Origin: Rhodanobacter sp. B04
GTDB lineage: Bacteria > Pseudomonadota > Gammaproteobacteria > Xanthomonadales > Rhodanobacteraceae
DNA: 64,000 nucleotides
Direction of reading: 5' to 3'
Assembly (NCBI RefSeq): GCF_002001125.1
Contig: NZ_MUNV01000012.1
Location: 220,257 to 284,256 of the forward strand
Shown here: positions 9,140-18,636 of the stretch, piece after piece
Numbering within the stretch: the first letter of the stretch is position 1
Layout: the number at the start of each line of letters is the position of its first letter
Notes under the pieces: generated by a model
Seen by the model: the letters and a program-made list of their open reading frames with translations, nothing else
Told to the model about the DNA's origin: nothing
The model's database searches: none
Position numbers and translations under genes: made by a program

Positions 9140-10701
9140 ATGCAGTCGTCGCGCCCGCTGCCGATGACGAGGCGCTAGCCGCCGACGATCTGCTGGCGCA
9201 GGTCCGCGCGGCGCGCGTTTACGACGTGGCGCACGAGTCGGCGCTGGAACCGGCAGCGCTGCTCAGCGTCCGACTCGGCCAACCGGTGCTGCTCAAGCGC
9301 GAGGACCAGCAAGCAGTGTTCTCGTTCAAGCTGCGCGGCGCGTACAACCGCATGGTGCAACTGGATCCGGCGCAACGCGCGCGCGGGGTGATCGCCGCTT
9401 CCGCCGGCAACCACGCGCAGGGTGTGGCACTGGCCGCGGCGAAACTCGGCATCCACGCCACCATCGTGATGCCGGTGACCGCACCGCGGGTGAAGGTGGA
9501 TGCGGTGCGCCGACACGGCGGTGCGATGGTAGAGATCGTGCTGGCCGGCGACTCCTTTAGCGATGCACAGGCCGAAGCGGCACGCCTGCAGGGAGAACGC
9601 GGCGCCACCTTCGTGCATCCGTTCGACGATCCGGCGGTGATCGCCGGCCAGGGCACCGTGGCGCTGGAAATCCTGCGCCAACACCCGGGGCCGCTGCACG
9701 CGGTGTTCGTGCCGGTCGGCGGCGGCGGCCTGCTGGCCGGCGTGGCCGCGTGCATCAAGGCGCTGCGACCGCAAGTGCAGGTGATCGGCGTGCAGGCTGT
9801 CGATGCCGACGCGATGGCGCGTTCGCTGGAAAGCGGCGTGCGCGTGACGCTGGACGAAGTCGGCCTGTTCGCCGACGGCACCGCGGTGAAGCAGGTCGGT
9901 GCACTCACCTTCGCGCTGTGCCGGCAGCATGTGGACGCGATGCTGCGGGTGGATACCGACGCGATCTGCGCGGCGATCCGCGACATCTACCAGGAAACCC
10001 GCAGCGTACCGGAGCCGTCCGGTGCGCTGGCGCTGGCCGGGCTGAAGCAATATGCGGCTGCTCATGGCGACGGCAGTGGCGCGCTGGTGGCGATCGTCTC
10101 CGGCGCCAACATGAATTTCGACCGTTTGCGCTTCGTCGCCGAACGCGCCGAGGTCGGCGAGCAGCGCGAGGCGGTGTTCGCAGTGACGATCCCGGAGGAA
10201 CGCGGCAGCTTCCGCCGCTTCTGCGCCACCCTGGGACGGCACAGCATCACCGAATTCAACTACCGCATCGGCGATGCCAGCTCAGCGCATATCTTCGTTG
10301 GCGTGCAGATCGCCAGCCGCGACGAACGCGAGGCGCTGGTCTCCGCTTTCCGCGCGCAGTCCTTCGACGTGCTCGACCTCACCGACGACGAGTTGGCCAA
10401 GCTGCACCTGCGCCACATGATCGGCGGCCGTTCCCCGCTGGCCCAAAATGAGCGGCTGTACCGCTTCGAATTCCCCGAACGCCCCGGCGCGCTCACCCAC
10501 TTCCTCGGCCAGTTGCACCCGGACTGGAACATCAGCCTGTTCCATTACCGCAACCACGGCGCCGATTACGGCCGCATCCTGGTTGGTATCCAGGTGCCAA
10601 CCGATGAGCACGCCCTGCTGCTATCGTTTCTGGCCGCACTCGGTTACCCGCATTGGGACGAAAGCGACCACCCCGCCTACCGGCTGCTGCTGCGGCAGTG
10701 A
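9136..10701 (+). CDS. ilvA: threonine deaminase, biosynthetic, IlvA
   Basis: The 521-residue PLP enzyme converts threonine to 2-oxobutyrate for isoleucine synthesis. The PLP lysine is K65 in FSFKLRGAYN, followed by ASAGNHAQGVALAA and the phosphate-binding loop GGGGLLAGVA. The C-terminal 190 or so residues hold two ACT-like regulatory repeats (EERGSFRRFCATLG and FPERPGALTHFLGQL), as in feedback-inhibited biosynthetic IlvA. I chose the ATG overlapping the ilvM stop. A second, catabolic-type dehydratase without these repeats lies at 24318-25280. Confidence 0.96.
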   Translation: MNAVVAPAADDEALAADDLLAQVRAARVYDVAHESALEPAALLSVRLGQPVLLKREDQQAVFSFKLRGAYNRMVQLDPAQRARGVIAASAGNHAQGVALAAAKLGIHATIVMPVTAPRVKVDAVRRHGGAMVEIVLAGDSFSDAQAEAARLQGERGATFVHPFDDPAVIAGQGTVALEILRQHPGPLHAVFVPVGGGGLLAGVAACIKALRPQVQVIGVQAVDADAMARSLESGVRVTLDEVGLFADGTAVKQVGALTFALCRQHVDAMLRVDTDAICAAIRDIYQETRSVPEPSGALALAGLKQYAAAHGDGSGALVAIVSGANMNFDRLRFVAERAEVGEQREAVFAVTIPEERGSFRRFCATLGRHSITEFNYRIGDASSAHIFVGVQIASRDEREALVSAFRAQSFDVLDLTDDELAKLHLRHMIGGRSPLAQNERLYRFEFPERPGALTHFLGQLHPDWNISLFHYRNHGADYGRILVGIQVPTDEHALLLSFLAALGYPHWDESDHPAYRLLLRQ

Positions 10702-10797
10702 ACAGGACGGCGCGATGCTGGCCGCAGCAATCAGGCTGCATCCAATGAAGTGATCCAGCACGCGAACAGAGCACAGTGGCCACGCTAAACTCGGCGG

Positions 10798-11823
10798 ATG
10801 GCCCCTCCTCCCCGCAAACGCCAGCGACGCAATGCCCCGCCTGCCGCCAGCGCCCGGCCACGGCCCGGTGTGGCGAAGCCCGTTGTCAAGCCAGTCCAGC
10901 CGGCCGACAGTTCGACCCGCGCCACGCGTGTGCTCAATTGGCTGCTGCAAAAGCTGCCGGCAAGGCAGCGCGAAAAAGCGCTGCACTATCTGGTACTGAC
11001 CCGGATGGATCGGCCGATCGGCGCGCTGCTACTGCTGTGGCCGACTTGGTGGGCGCTGTGGTTGGCTGCTGGCGATTTCCCGCCTTGGAAGCCCTTGATC
11101 ATCTTCACCCTCGGCGTGTTCGCGATGCGCGCGGCTGGCTGCGCGATCAATGACTTTGCCGATCGCAAGCTGGATCCGCAGGTAGCGCGCACAGCCGGGC
11201 GGCCGATCGCGTCGGGCCGGGTCACGCCGCGCGAAGCTTTGCTCGTGTTCGCCGCCTTGCTGGTGTTCGCCTTCGTGCTGGTGCTGTTCACCAACCGGCT
11301 GACCATCGAGCTGTCGTTCGCCGGTGCCGCGCTGGCGGCGATCTATCCGTTCACCAAGCGCTACACCTATATGCCGCAGGTGGTGCTCGGCACCGCGTTC
11401 GGCTGGTCGATCCCGATGGCGTTCGCCGCCGTGACCCACGCCGTGCCGCCGGTAGGCTGGCTGCTGTTCATCGGCAACATCCTATGGTCGGTGATCTACG
11501 ATACCGAGTATGCGATGGTCGATCGCGAGGACGACCTCAAGGCCGGCGCCAAGTCCACGGCGATCCTGTTCGGCGACGCCGACCTGCCGATTCTCGGCGT
11601 GCTGATGGGTACCTTCTTACTGGCGATGCTGTTCGTCGGCCAGCGCGCGGCGCTGGGCTGGCCGTACTGGCTGGGCCTCGCCGCCGCGGCCGGCCTGTTC
11701 GGCTATCAGCTGTGGCTGATCCGCGGCCGTGGCCGCGATGCCTGCCTCGCCGCGTTCCGCCACAACAACTGGCTGGGACTGGCGGTATGGATCAGCATCG
11801 CGCTGGCGCTGGCGGTGCGCTGA
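10798..11823 (+). CDS. ubiA: 4-hydroxybenzoate polyprenyltransferase UbiA
   Basis: This integral inner-membrane prenyltransferase attaches the polyprenyl tail to 4-hydroxybenzoate in ubiquinone synthesis. The two Asp-rich motifs are NDFADRKLDPQ (about residue 118) and YDTEYAMVDREDD (about residue 235). MDRPIGALLLLWP begins the first membrane helix, and about eight helices follow. At 341 residues it is about 50 longer than E. coli UbiA, owing to a basic, proline-rich N-terminal extension (PPPRKRQRR...). A later start would remove it. No strong ribosome site is visible at 10798, so the start is uncertain. Confidence 0.93.
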   Translation: MAPPPRKRQRRNAPPAASARPRPGVAKPVVKPVQPADSSTRATRVLNWLLQKLPARQREKALHYLVLTRMDRPIGALLLLWPTWWALWLAAGDFPPWKPLIIFTLGVFAMRAAGCAINDFADRKLDPQVARTAGRPIASGRVTPREALLVFAALLVFAFVLVLFTNRLTIELSFAGAALAAIYPFTKRYTYMPQVVLGTAFGWSIPMAFAAVTHAVPPVGWLLFIGNILWSVIYDTEYAMVDREDDLKAGAKSTAILFGDADLPILGVLMGTFLLAMLFVGQRAALGWPYWLGLAAAAGLFGYQLWLIRGRGRDACLAAFRHNNWLGLAVWISIALALAVR

Positions 11824-11829
11824 TAAGCA

Positions 11830-12555
11830 TCAGCCGCGCGGTGAGGGCGCCCGCGCCAGCGCCCACACATCCACCCGCTGCACGCCGGCGCGCTTGAGTA
11901 CACGGACACACTCGGCCAGGGTCGCGCCGGTGGTCATGACGTCATCCAGAATCGCGACATGCGCAGGCAGCTCGATGCCTGGACGCATCGCGAATGCGTC
12001 GCGTACGTTGCGACGGCGGCCGCGGGCATCGAGTTCGGTTTGCGCGTCCGTACGGCGCGAGCGTTGCAACGCGTCGTGGTGCAAGGACACACCCAGTTCG
12101 CGCGACAGTGGACGACCCAGTTCCAGCGCCTGGTTGTAACCGCGCTGGCGTAAGCGGCTGCGATGCAGCGGCACCGTCAGCAGACGCTGCGGCAGGTCGA
12201 TCGGGCAAGGCTCGCGCCGCCACAACGTCGACAGCACGCGGCCGGCGGCGAGATCAGCGCCGAACTTGTAGCGTGACTCCAGCCGATCCAGCGGCCAGCC
12301 ATAACGGAACGGTGCCCAAGCTGCGTCCCACGGTGGCGCCCGGCGCTGGCATTCGCCGCACATCAGCGCTGGTGCCGCCAGCGGCAGTGCGCAGCGGGCG
12401 CAACAACTGCGGTTGCGCGGCAGCTCGGCCGAACAAGCGGCGCAGAGATCGACCCCATCGTCGCCGGCAGCGCCACAAAGCAGGCAACGCCATGGCAGCA
12501 CGAAGCACTGCAGTCGTCGCCAGGGTGCCTTCAGCGCATCCATGCGCATGTCCAC
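11830..12555 (-). CDS. comF: ComF family phosphoribosyltransferase-like protein
   Basis: The 241-residue protein has an N-terminal zinc-ribbon with CLLCG, CAAC, CARC and CGEC pairs (residues about 24-75). The C-terminal PRTase-fold domain holds the PRPP-loop-like AILDDVMTTGATL near residue 202. ComF proteins are needed for DNA uptake during natural transformation, probably on the cytosolic side. It is divergent from bioB, with a 145-base shared promoter region. With dprA at 44447-45625 it suggests that competence functions exist in this organism. Confidence 0.9.
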   Translation of the reverse strand: MDMRMDALKAPWRRLQCFVLPWRCLLCGAAGDDGVDLCAACSAELPRNRSCCARCALPLAAPALMCGECQRRAPPWDAAWAPFRYGWPLDRLESRYKFGADLAAGRVLSTLWRREPCPIDLPQRLLTVPLHRSRLRQRGYNQALELGRPLSRELGVSLHHDALQRSRRTDAQTELDARGRRRNVRDAFAMRPGIELPAHVAILDDVMTTGATLAECVRVLKRAGVQRVDVWALARAPSPRG

Positions 12556-12613
12556 TCCATCGCCATATGGCCTTCAGTAAAGCGATGTTAGCGACTGGGC
12601 GGCGTTCATGCTT

Positions 12614-12647
12614 GCGTCAACCATTCGCCAATGTATCGAGTTGACAC
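12614..12647. promoter_or_regulatory. candidate BirA (biotin) operator before bioB
   Basis: The half-sites GCGTCAACC (12614-12622) and AGTTGACAC (12639-12647) are separated by 16 bases, with a perfect GTCAAC/GTTGAC core. Spacing and layout match the known E. coli bio operator (TTGTAAACC-N16-GGTTTACAA), with six of nine bases matching in each arm. The right arm contains TTGACA (12641-12646), which could be a -35 box, so a bound repressor would cover it. No good -10 follows at 17 bp. Assignment to BirA is inference. Confidence 0.45.
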
Positions 12648-12700
12648 GTTCCAGGGCGACTTCCACACTCTCCCGCTTCATGTATGGGAGTTGCTGATCC

Positions 12701-13759
12701 ATGGCCGACACCGTCATCCGCCACGACTGGACCCGCGCCGAAGTGGCCGCGTTGTTTGCGCTGCCGTTCAACGAGTTGCTGCATCGCGCGCATTCGACAC
12801 ACCGCGAGCATCACGATCCGAACGCGGTGCAGGTCTCCACCCTGCTGTCGATCAAGACCGGCGGCTGCCCGGAAGACTGCGCGTATTGCCCGCAGGCGGC
12901 ACGCTACGACACCGGCGTGCAGGCGCAGAAACTGATGAGCGTGGAAGCCGTGCTGGAACGCGCGCAGGCGGCCAAGGATGCCGGCGCCAGCCGCTTTTGC
13001 ATGGGCGCGGCCTGGCGTGGTCCGAAGGATCGCGACGTGGTGAAGGTCGCCGAGATCGTTCGCGCGGTGAAAGGTCTTGGCCTGGAGACCTGCGCCACGC
13101 TGGGCATGCTGAGCGGATCGCAGGCCGACAGCTTGAAGGCGGCCGGGCTCGACTACTACAACCACAACCTCGACACCGCGCCGGAGTTCTACGGCGAGGT
13201 GATCCACACGCGCCAGTACCAGGACCGGCTCGACACGCTCGATCATGTACGCGCCGCCGGCATGAAGACCTGCTGCGGCGGCATCGTCGGCATGGGCGAA
13301 TCGCGCGACCAGCGCGCCGGCCTGCTACAGACCCTGGCCAACCTGCCCGAGCATCCGCAATCGGTGCCGATCAACCAGCTGGTGCAGGTCGAAGGCACGC
13401 CGCTGGCCGGCACGGCGGCGCTGGATCCGTTCGAATTCGTGCGCACGATCGCGGTAGCGCGCTTGCTGATGCCGGCCTCGATGGTGCGCCTGTCGGCCGG
13501 TCGCCAGCAGATGGACGATGCGGTACAGGCGCTGTGCTTCTTCGCCGGCGCCAACTCGATCTTCTATGGCGAGAAACTGCTGACCACCGGCAACCCGGAC
13601 GTGGAGCACGACCGCGCGCTGTTCCGCCGGCTCGACCTGCATCCGCTGCAGGTGATCGAGGAAGCCAACACCGTGCATGCGGACATCCTCGAAACGGATC
13701 ATCCCGGTATCGATCAGGCCAGCTGCGGACAGGGCTGTGGCTGCAGCGCCGCGGCCTGA
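12701..13759 (+). CDS. bioB: biotin synthase BioB
   Basis: The 352-residue radical-SAM enzyme inserts sulfur into dethiobiotin. The SAM-cluster cysteines C56, C60 and C63 sit in the CxxxCxxC motif of [12 protein letters not shown]. Cysteines in [21 protein letters not shown] and the conserved arginine region MVRLSAGR match the second cluster site. Length is typical (346 in E. coli). The C-terminus [14 protein letters not shown] is cysteine-rich. GGGAG about 10 bases before the ATG supports the start. The 3' end overlaps the proposed bioF start. Confidence 0.97.
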   Translation: MADTVIRHDWTRAEVAALFALPFNELLHRAHSTHREHHDPNAVQVSTLLSIKTGGCPEDCAYCPQAARYDTGVQAQKLMSVEAVLERAQAAKDAGASRFCMGAAWRGPKDRDVVKVAEIVRAVKGLGLETCATLGMLSGSQADSLKAAGLDYYNHNLDTAPEFYGEVIHTRQYQDRLDTLDHVRAAGMKTCCGGIVGMGESRDQRAGLLQTLANLPEHPQSVPINQLVQVEGTPLAGTAALDPFEFVRTIAVARLLMPASMVRLSAGRQQMDDAVQALCFFAGANSIFYGEKLLTTGNPDVEHDRALFRRLDLHPLQVIEEANTVHADILETDHPGIDQASCGQGCGCSAAA

Positions 13760-14939
13760 CCTGCTCGACCGGCTGGCGATCCAGACCACCGGGCGTGATC
13801 GTACACAGCTGCTGCGCCGACTGCGCACGATCGAACACGCCGATGGCCCTTGGGTGGAAACCGGGGGCCGGCGCCTGCTGTCGTTCTGCAGCAACGATTA
13901 CCTCGGTCTCGCGCAGCACCCGCAGCTGATCGCGGCGTTCAAGCGGGTGGCCGATGACGAAGGCGTGGGCAGCACCTCGGCGCATTTGATCTGTGGTCAT
14001 CGCGCCGAGCACGCGGCACTCGAGGAAGCGCTGGCCGCCTGGACCGGACGTGAGCGCGCCCTGCTGTTTTCCACCGGCTACATGGCCAACCTCGGCGTGC
14101 TGCAAACGTTGCTGGCGCGTGGCGACATCTGCGTGCAGGACAAGCTCAACCATGCCTGCCTGCTGGATGGGGCACAGCTTTCCGGTGCCGAACTGAAGCG
14201 CTATCCGCATGCCGATGTGGCCGCCGCCGCGCGCCAGCTGGCATCGCGCAGCGAAGCGGCGGCGTTGCTGGCCACCGACGGCGTGTTCAGCATGGATGGC
14301 GATGTCGCGCCGCTGCGCGAGCTGGCCGCCTTGTGTGCCCGTGAACAGGCCACCTTGATGGTCGACGATGCGCATGGCCTGGGTGTGCTGGGTGAGGGCG
14401 GTTCGGGCAGCGTGCGCGCCGCCGGGCTCGGCGAGCGCGACGTGCCGGTGCTGATGGCCACGCTGGGCAAGGCGCTCGGTTGCGCCGGCGCGTTTGTCGC
14501 CGGCCCGGCTGCGCTGATCGATGGACTGATGCAGTTCGCGCGCCCCTACATCTACACCACCGCAATGCCACCAGCTCTGGCCGCCGCCGCACTCACCGCC
14601 GTAGAACTGGCCCAGACCGAAGCGTGGCGGCGGCAGAAGCTCACCGCACTGATCGATCGTTTCCGGCGCGGTGCCGCCGAACTCGGCTTGCCGCTATCGG
14701 CTTCTACCAGCGCGATCCAGCCGCTGCTGCTGGGGAGTGCCGATGCAGCCCTGACCGCCGCACTGACCCTGGAGCGGCAGGGTTTACTGGTCAGCGCGAT
14801 CCGTCCGCCCACAGTACCCCAAGGCCACGCACGCCTGCGCATCACGCTCTCGGCAGCGCATGAAGAAGATCATGTCGACCAGTTGCTGGCCGCGCTGGAA
14901 ATTCTGCGATTACCGGCGCCTTCCCCACATCCAGCCTAA
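13737..14939 (+). CDS. bioF: 8-amino-7-oxononanoate synthase BioF
   Basis: This PLP enzyme condenses pimeloyl-ACP with alanine. With the GTG start at 13737 the product has 400 residues and begins [13 protein letters not shown], close to the family N-terminus, and overlaps bioB by 23 bases. An in-frame ATG at 13677 would add 20 atypical residues. The PLP lysine is K245 in [26 protein letters not shown] (substrate-binding start) and [13 protein letters not shown] (cofactor Asp/His) are clear. It follows bioB and precedes trhO by 72 bases. Confidence 0.93.
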   Translation: MAAAPRPDLLDRLAIQTTGRDRTQLLRRLRTIEHADGPWVETGGRRLLSFCSNDYLGLAQHPQLIAAFKRVADDEGVGSTSAHLICGHRAEHAALEEALAAWTGRERALLFSTGYMANLGVLQTLLARGDICVQDKLNHACLLDGAQLSGAELKRYPHADVAAAARQLASRSEAAALLATDGVFSMDGDVAPLRELAALCAREQATLMVDDAHGLGVLGEGGSGSVRAAGLGERDVPVLMATLGKALGCAGAFVAGPAALIDGLMQFARPYIYTTAMPPALAAAALTAVELAQTEAWRRQKLTALIDRFRRGAAELGLPLSASTSAIQPLLLGSADAALTAALTLERQGLLVSAIRPPTVPQGHARLRITLSAAHEEDHVDQLLAALEILRLPAPSPHPA

Positions 14940-14977
14940 TGCGGATGACCCTCCACGAGCGCTTTACCGCCGCCGCG

Positions 14978-14983
14978 TATAAT
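14978..14983 (+). promoter_or_regulatory. putative -10 box before trhO
   Basis: A perfect TATAAT stands 28 bases before the trhO ATG, in the short bioF-trhO gap. No good -35 is seen at 16-18 bp spacing. It may give trhO-bioH-bioC a promoter independent of the bioB operator. AT-rich hexamers are rare in this GC-rich DNA, which adds weight. Confidence 0.4.
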
Positions 14984-15011
14984 TGCCCGCTTGCTCTGCC
15001 GATACCCCCGC

Positions 15012-15788
15012 ATGTCGATCGTCAACATCTCCGCCTACAAATTCATCAGCCTGGACGACTTGCCCACGCTGCGCGAGCGGCTGCGTGAACGCTGCGAAGC
15101 GCTGGGGCTGAAAGGCACGATCCTGCTGGCGTCGGAAGGCATCAACCTGTTCCTCGCCGGCAGTCGCGCATCGATCGACGGCTTCATCGCCGCCCTGCAC
15201 GAAGACTCGCGCTTCACCGATATCGAGCCGAAGGAATCGCTGTCCGACGAGGTGCCATTCGGCCGCATGCGGGTACGGCTGAAACAGGAAATCATCACCA
15301 TGCGGCTGCCGACGGTCCGTCCCGAAGGCGGTCGCGCGCCGGCAGTGGACGCACCCACCCTGCAGCGCTGGCTCGACCAGGGCCATGATGACGAGGGCCG
15401 CGAAGTCGTGCTGCTGGACACCCGCAACGACTACGAGGTCGCTGTCGGCAAGTTCCCGCAGGCGGTGGATTACCGCATCGCCAGCTTCACCGAGTTTCCC
15501 GCGGCGATCGCCGCCGACCGCGCGCGTTACGAGGGCAAGACCATCGTCTCGTACTGCACCGGCGGCATCCGCTGCGAGAAGGCTGCGCTGCACATGCAGG
15601 ACCTCGGCATGCCGCACGTCTATCAGCTCGAAGGCGGCATCCTGAAATACCTGGAACAGACCGACGGCGCGCACTGGCGCGGCGACTGCTTCGTGTTCGA
15701 CGGACGCGTTGCGGTGGACAGCGCACTGACCCCGACCGGCATTCCGATGCCCGCACCGCGCGCCAAGGACAAGGATCCCGGCGCATGA
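15012..15788 (+). CDS. trhO: tRNA uridine-34 hydroxylase TrhO (YceA, rhodanese family)
   Basis: The 258-residue protein has the YceA N-terminal domain ([13 protein letters not shown], then [17 protein letters not shown]). A rhodanese domain with the active cysteine C182 in [12 protein letters not shown] follows. TrhO makes 5-hydroxyuridine at tRNA wobble position 34, the first step toward cmo5U/mo5U. I chose the ATG at 15012 ([11 protein letters not shown]) over the in-frame start at 14991. It lies inside the biotin cluster, and its stop overlaps the bioH start by four bases, an odd setting for a tRNA modification gene. Confidence 0.92.
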   Translation: MSIVNISAYKFISLDDLPTLRERLRERCEALGLKGTILLASEGINLFLAGSRASIDGFIAALHEDSRFTDIEPKESLSDEVPFGRMRVRLKQEIITMRLPTVRPEGGRAPAVDAPTLQRWLDQGHDDEGREVVLLDTRNDYEVAVGKFPQAVDYRIASFTEFPAAIAADRARYEGKTIVSYCTGGIRCEKAALHMQDLGMPHVYQLEGGILKYLEQTDGAHWRGDCFVFDGRVAVDSALTPTGIPMPAPRAKDKDPGA

Positions 15789-16570
15789 GCCTGTACATGG
15801 AGACGCATGGCCACGGCCCGGTGCCGATGGTGCTGCTGCATGGCTGGGCAATGCACGGTGGCGTGCTGGCGCCGCTGGTCGAGGCGCTGGAGGAACATTG
15901 CACGATGTACGTGGTCGACCTGCCCGGCCATGGCTACTCACGCGATTGCGGGCTGCCGCTGGAACCGAGCGCCTGCGCCGCGGCGATTGCCGCGATCACC
16001 CCGCCGGCGATCTGGCTGGGCTGGTCGCTGGGCGGACTGATCGCGTTGACCGCAGCGCTGGACCTGCCGCAGCAGGTGCGCGGCCTGGCGATGCTGTGCG
16101 CCACGCCGCGCTTCGTGCGCGATGCCGGCTGGCCGTATGGCAACGATGCCGCGATGGTGCAGCAGCTGGCCACCGATCTGGAAACCGATTACCACGCCAC
16201 GATCGAACGCTTTCTGGCGCTGGAAGCGATGGGCAGTGCCGATCCTCGTGCCGAACTGCGCCAGCTGCGCACGCTGGTATTCGCCCGCGGCGAACCCGAT
16301 CTGCGCGTGTTGCAGGAAGGCATCCGCATCCTGGACACCGGCGACCGCCGCGCCGGCTTGCCTGACCTCGGTGTACCGAGTGCATGGATCGCCGGCCGCC
16401 GCGACCGGCTGGTGCATCCGCAGGCGATGCAATGGTCGGCCAGCCAGTGTGCCGGCAGCTACGACGAAATCGAACGCGCCGGCCATGCACCGTTCTTCGG
16501 CCATGCCGACGCGGTCGCGCAGGCACTGCGCCCCTTGCTGGCATCCACCCAAGCGACGAGCCTGATCTGA
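15785..16570 (+). CDS. bioH: pimeloyl-ACP methyl ester esterase BioH
   Basis: The 261-residue alpha/beta hydrolase removes the methyl group from pimeloyl-ACP methyl ester and so ends the BioC-BioH route to the biotin pimelate moiety. The nucleophile is S81 in GWSLGG, with the oxyanion motif [10 protein letters not shown] near residue 18. Catalytic Asp and His fit [11 protein letters not shown] (about D204) and GHAPFFGH (about H232). Four-base overlap with trhO and one-base overlap with bioC show a tightly coupled operon. Confidence 0.92.
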   Translation: MSLYMETHGHGPVPMVLLHGWAMHGGVLAPLVEALEEHCTMYVVDLPGHGYSRDCGLPLEPSACAAAIAAITPPAIWLGWSLGGLIALTAALDLPQQVRGLAMLCATPRFVRDAGWPYGNDAAMVQQLATDLETDYHATIERFLALEAMGSADPRAELRQLRTLVFARGEPDLRVLQEGIRILDTGDRRAGLPDLGVPSAWIAGRRDRLVHPQAMQWSASQCAGSYDEIERAGHAPFFGHADAVAQALRPLLASTQATSLI

Positions 16571-17451
16571 TGGATACGTTCCACCTCGACCGCCAGTTGG
16601 TGCGCCGTCACTTCGGCCGCGCCGCCAAAAGCTACGAGCAGCACGACGTGCTGCAGCGTGAAGTGCAGGCCGCCCTGCTGGAGCGCCTGGACTTCTATAC
16701 GCAGGCACCGCAACGCGTGATCGACGTGGGCGCCGGTACCGGCCGCGGCAGCGCGCTGCTGAAGCAGCGCTATGCCAAGGCCGAGGTGATCGCCGTCGAC
16801 CTGGCGCTGCCGATGCTGCGCGCGGCGAAACAGCACGCTAGCTGGCTCAAGCCGTTTCAGCGCATCTGTGCGGAGGCCACCGCACTGCCACTGCCCGACC
16901 ACAGCGTCGACGTGCTGCATTCCAACCTGTGCTTCCAGTGGATCGACGAGCTGCCCGCGCTGTTCAACGAATGCGTGCGCGTGCTGAAACCCGGCGGCCT
17001 GCTGGCGTTCTCCACCTTCGGTCCGGACACGCTGAAGGAACTGCGCGCGTCGTGGGCCGAAGCCGACCAGCAGCCGCACGTCAGCCGTTTCCTCGACATG
17101 CACGACGTCGGCGACGCCATGCTCGCCGCCGGCCTGCGCGACCCGGTACTGGACGTGTTCCGCTACACCCTGACCTACAGTGAACCGCGCAAGCTGCTCG
17201 AGGAACTGCAAGGCCTCGGCGCGACCAACGCCGACAGCGCGCGCGAACGCGGCCTCACCGGCAAGTCACGCTACCGGCGCATGCTCGCCGCCTACGAGGC
17301 GATGCGCGTGGATGGCCGTATTCCGGCCACCTGGGAAGTCGTAACTGCACATGCGTGGGGCCCGCCCGTCGGCCAACCACGACGCGGTTCCGATGGTGGC
17401 GAAATCGCCAGCTTCTCGATCGACAACCTGCGCGGCTCGCGGCGACGCTGA
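16570..17451 (+). CDS. bioC: malonyl-ACP O-methyltransferase BioC
   Basis: This 293-residue class I SAM methyltransferase methylates malonyl-ACP to start pimelate synthesis. The SAM motif VIDVGAGTGRGSALL is near residue 51, and HSNLCFQWIDELPALFNE is typical of BioC. The N-terminal RRHFGRAAKSYEQHD matches the family. The ATG at 16570 overlaps the bioH stop by one base (TGATG). The gene ends the biotin cluster and converges on the - strand gene at 17485. BioA and BioD are not in the window. Confidence 0.94.
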   Translation: MDTFHLDRQLVRRHFGRAAKSYEQHDVLQREVQAALLERLDFYTQAPQRVIDVGAGTGRGSALLKQRYAKAEVIAVDLALPMLRAAKQHASWLKPFQRICAEATALPLPDHSVDVLHSNLCFQWIDELPALFNECVRVLKPGGLLAFSTFGPDTLKELRASWAEADQQPHVSRFLDMHDVGDAMLAAGLRDPVLDVFRYTLTYSEPRKLLEELQGLGATNADSARERGLTGKSRYRRMLAAYEAMRVDGRIPATWEVVTAHAWGPPVGQPRRGSDGGEIASFSIDNLRGSRRR

Positions 17452-17484
17452 CGCACCGACATGATGCGGAAGTAACCGCCGCCG

Positions 17485-18069
17485 CTATTGCGGCATGAAC
17501 AACCGCCGCACCAGCGCCAGCAGCCAGGCCGGCTGGTTGTCGAGGTCGGGATTGGCGTCGAAGTCCGCGATGCCGTCGACGATGCCCTGTCCAGCCCACT
17601 GCCTGGCCTCTGCGGCGGGCATCGACAACGGCCGATCCGGCTTCTCGCGCAGCTTGCGATCGAGCCACGCGCTGATCCACGCGAACGCCGCGGCGGACAT
17701 CGGCCGACCCGGTACGGGCTGGCCACGCAGCGCGATGCGTTTCAACGAGTCGTAGGTCTGGATCATGACCTCCTCGCGTTTTCGCCAGATGCCAGCAACA
17801 CCGCATCCGTGCTGGCCCAGGTCCATCCGGGTCTGCAGATAGTGGTCGGCGCAAGCCAGGCCCGGATCGTCCGGGTCGCCCGTCGCGATCGTCAGCTCGC
17901 CCCGCTCGCCGCGACGGGTGCGGATGATCGCGCCCAGTGCCAGCGTGCTGATCGCACAGCAGCTCTCGCCGCGCCACCCGTAACCGTTGCTCCAGGCATA
18001 ATCGCGAGCCATCGCCAGCGCCTTGCGAACATGCCGCCAGACCGCATCCGTATCGTCTTTGCGTGGCAT
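17485..18069 (-). CDS. hypothetical soluble protein, 194 residues
   Basis: I do not recognise this protein. The start MPRKDDTDAVWRHV is supported by GGAG seven bases upstream. It has no signal peptide or membrane segment. It contains a cysteine pair (ESCCAIS), further cysteines near GLACADHY and HGCGVAG, and a C-terminal Trp-rich helical part (FAWISAWLDRKLREK; QPAWLLALVRRLF). It is the last of three closely spaced - strand genes (38 bases after the DUF3617-type gene), probably one transcript. Its promoter would be shared with the operator array at 19225-19269. Confidence 0.7.
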   Translation of the reverse strand: MPRKDDTDAVWRHVRKALAMARDYAWSNGYGWRGESCCAISTLALGAIIRTRRGERGELTIATGDPDDPGLACADHYLQTRMDLGQHGCGVAGIWRKREEVMIQTYDSLKRIALRGQPVPGRPMSAAAFAWISAWLDRKLREKPDRPLSMPAAEARQWAGQGIVDGIADFDANPDLDNQPAWLLALVRRLFMPQ

Positions 18070-18107
18070 CTCTCCGCTCCCCGACGGATTCGTCGTTGCC
18101 ATCGGCG

Positions 18108-18566
18108 CTACGGCATCGGCTTCGCCGGCGTGTAGTCGCAACTGCCGACACGCGCGGCGTCGATGGTCATGTCCATGGTCATGCCCCGGCCCTGCACGTT
18201 GCTGACGGAATGGATCGTGCCATGCATGCCGCTGCCCGGGAGTATCGCGAAGCTGGCGTCGCCCACCATCTGCTGCCCGTTGCGGTCGCAGACCATGTGG
18301 TAGCTGACGTGGTCGGCACTCTGCGAGTAGTTGCTGATCGCGCAGCCTTCCATGTGCTGCGCGATCTGGCGCGGATCGGGCTTCTTCGCCGACGTGCACA
18401 CCTGCGAGGTCTGCGTGCGTGGCGGCACGCTCATGCCCGGCATCTGCATGTTGACGACGTCGGTTACCTTCATCAGGTTGCCCGGCTCGCTCTGTGCCGG
18501 TACCGGGCCCGAAGCCAGTGCAAGCATGCTGATGCAACCAAGGTTCAGGACGATGCGAAAGTTCAT
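18108..18566 (-). CDS. secreted DUF3617-type protein, 152 residues
   Basis: The N-terminus MNFRIVLNLGCISMLALASG is a signal peptide, probably cut after PVPAQS, so the protein should be periplasmic. The mature part (LMKVTDVVNMQMPGMSVPPR; CTSAKKPDP; GCAISNYSQSADHVSYHMVC; GRGMTMDMTIDAARVGSCD) matches the DUF3617 pattern, with four cysteines that could form two disulfides. Function in this family is unknown. GGAG eight bases before the ATG supports the start. It is the middle gene of the three-gene - strand group. Confidence 0.82.
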   Translation of the reverse strand: MNFRIVLNLGCISMLALASGPVPAQSEPGNLMKVTDVVNMQMPGMSVPPRTQTSQVCTSAKKPDPRQIAQHMEGCAISNYSQSADHVSYHMVCDRNGQQMVGDASFAILPGSGMHGTIHSVSNVQGRGMTMDMTIDAARVGSCDYTPAKPMP

Positions 18567-18636
18567 GGGCGTGCTCCGGGCAATCAATCGTTCACTGCAG
18601 TCTGCGAGCGGATCGAAAAACGAGGGATTTGGCTGG

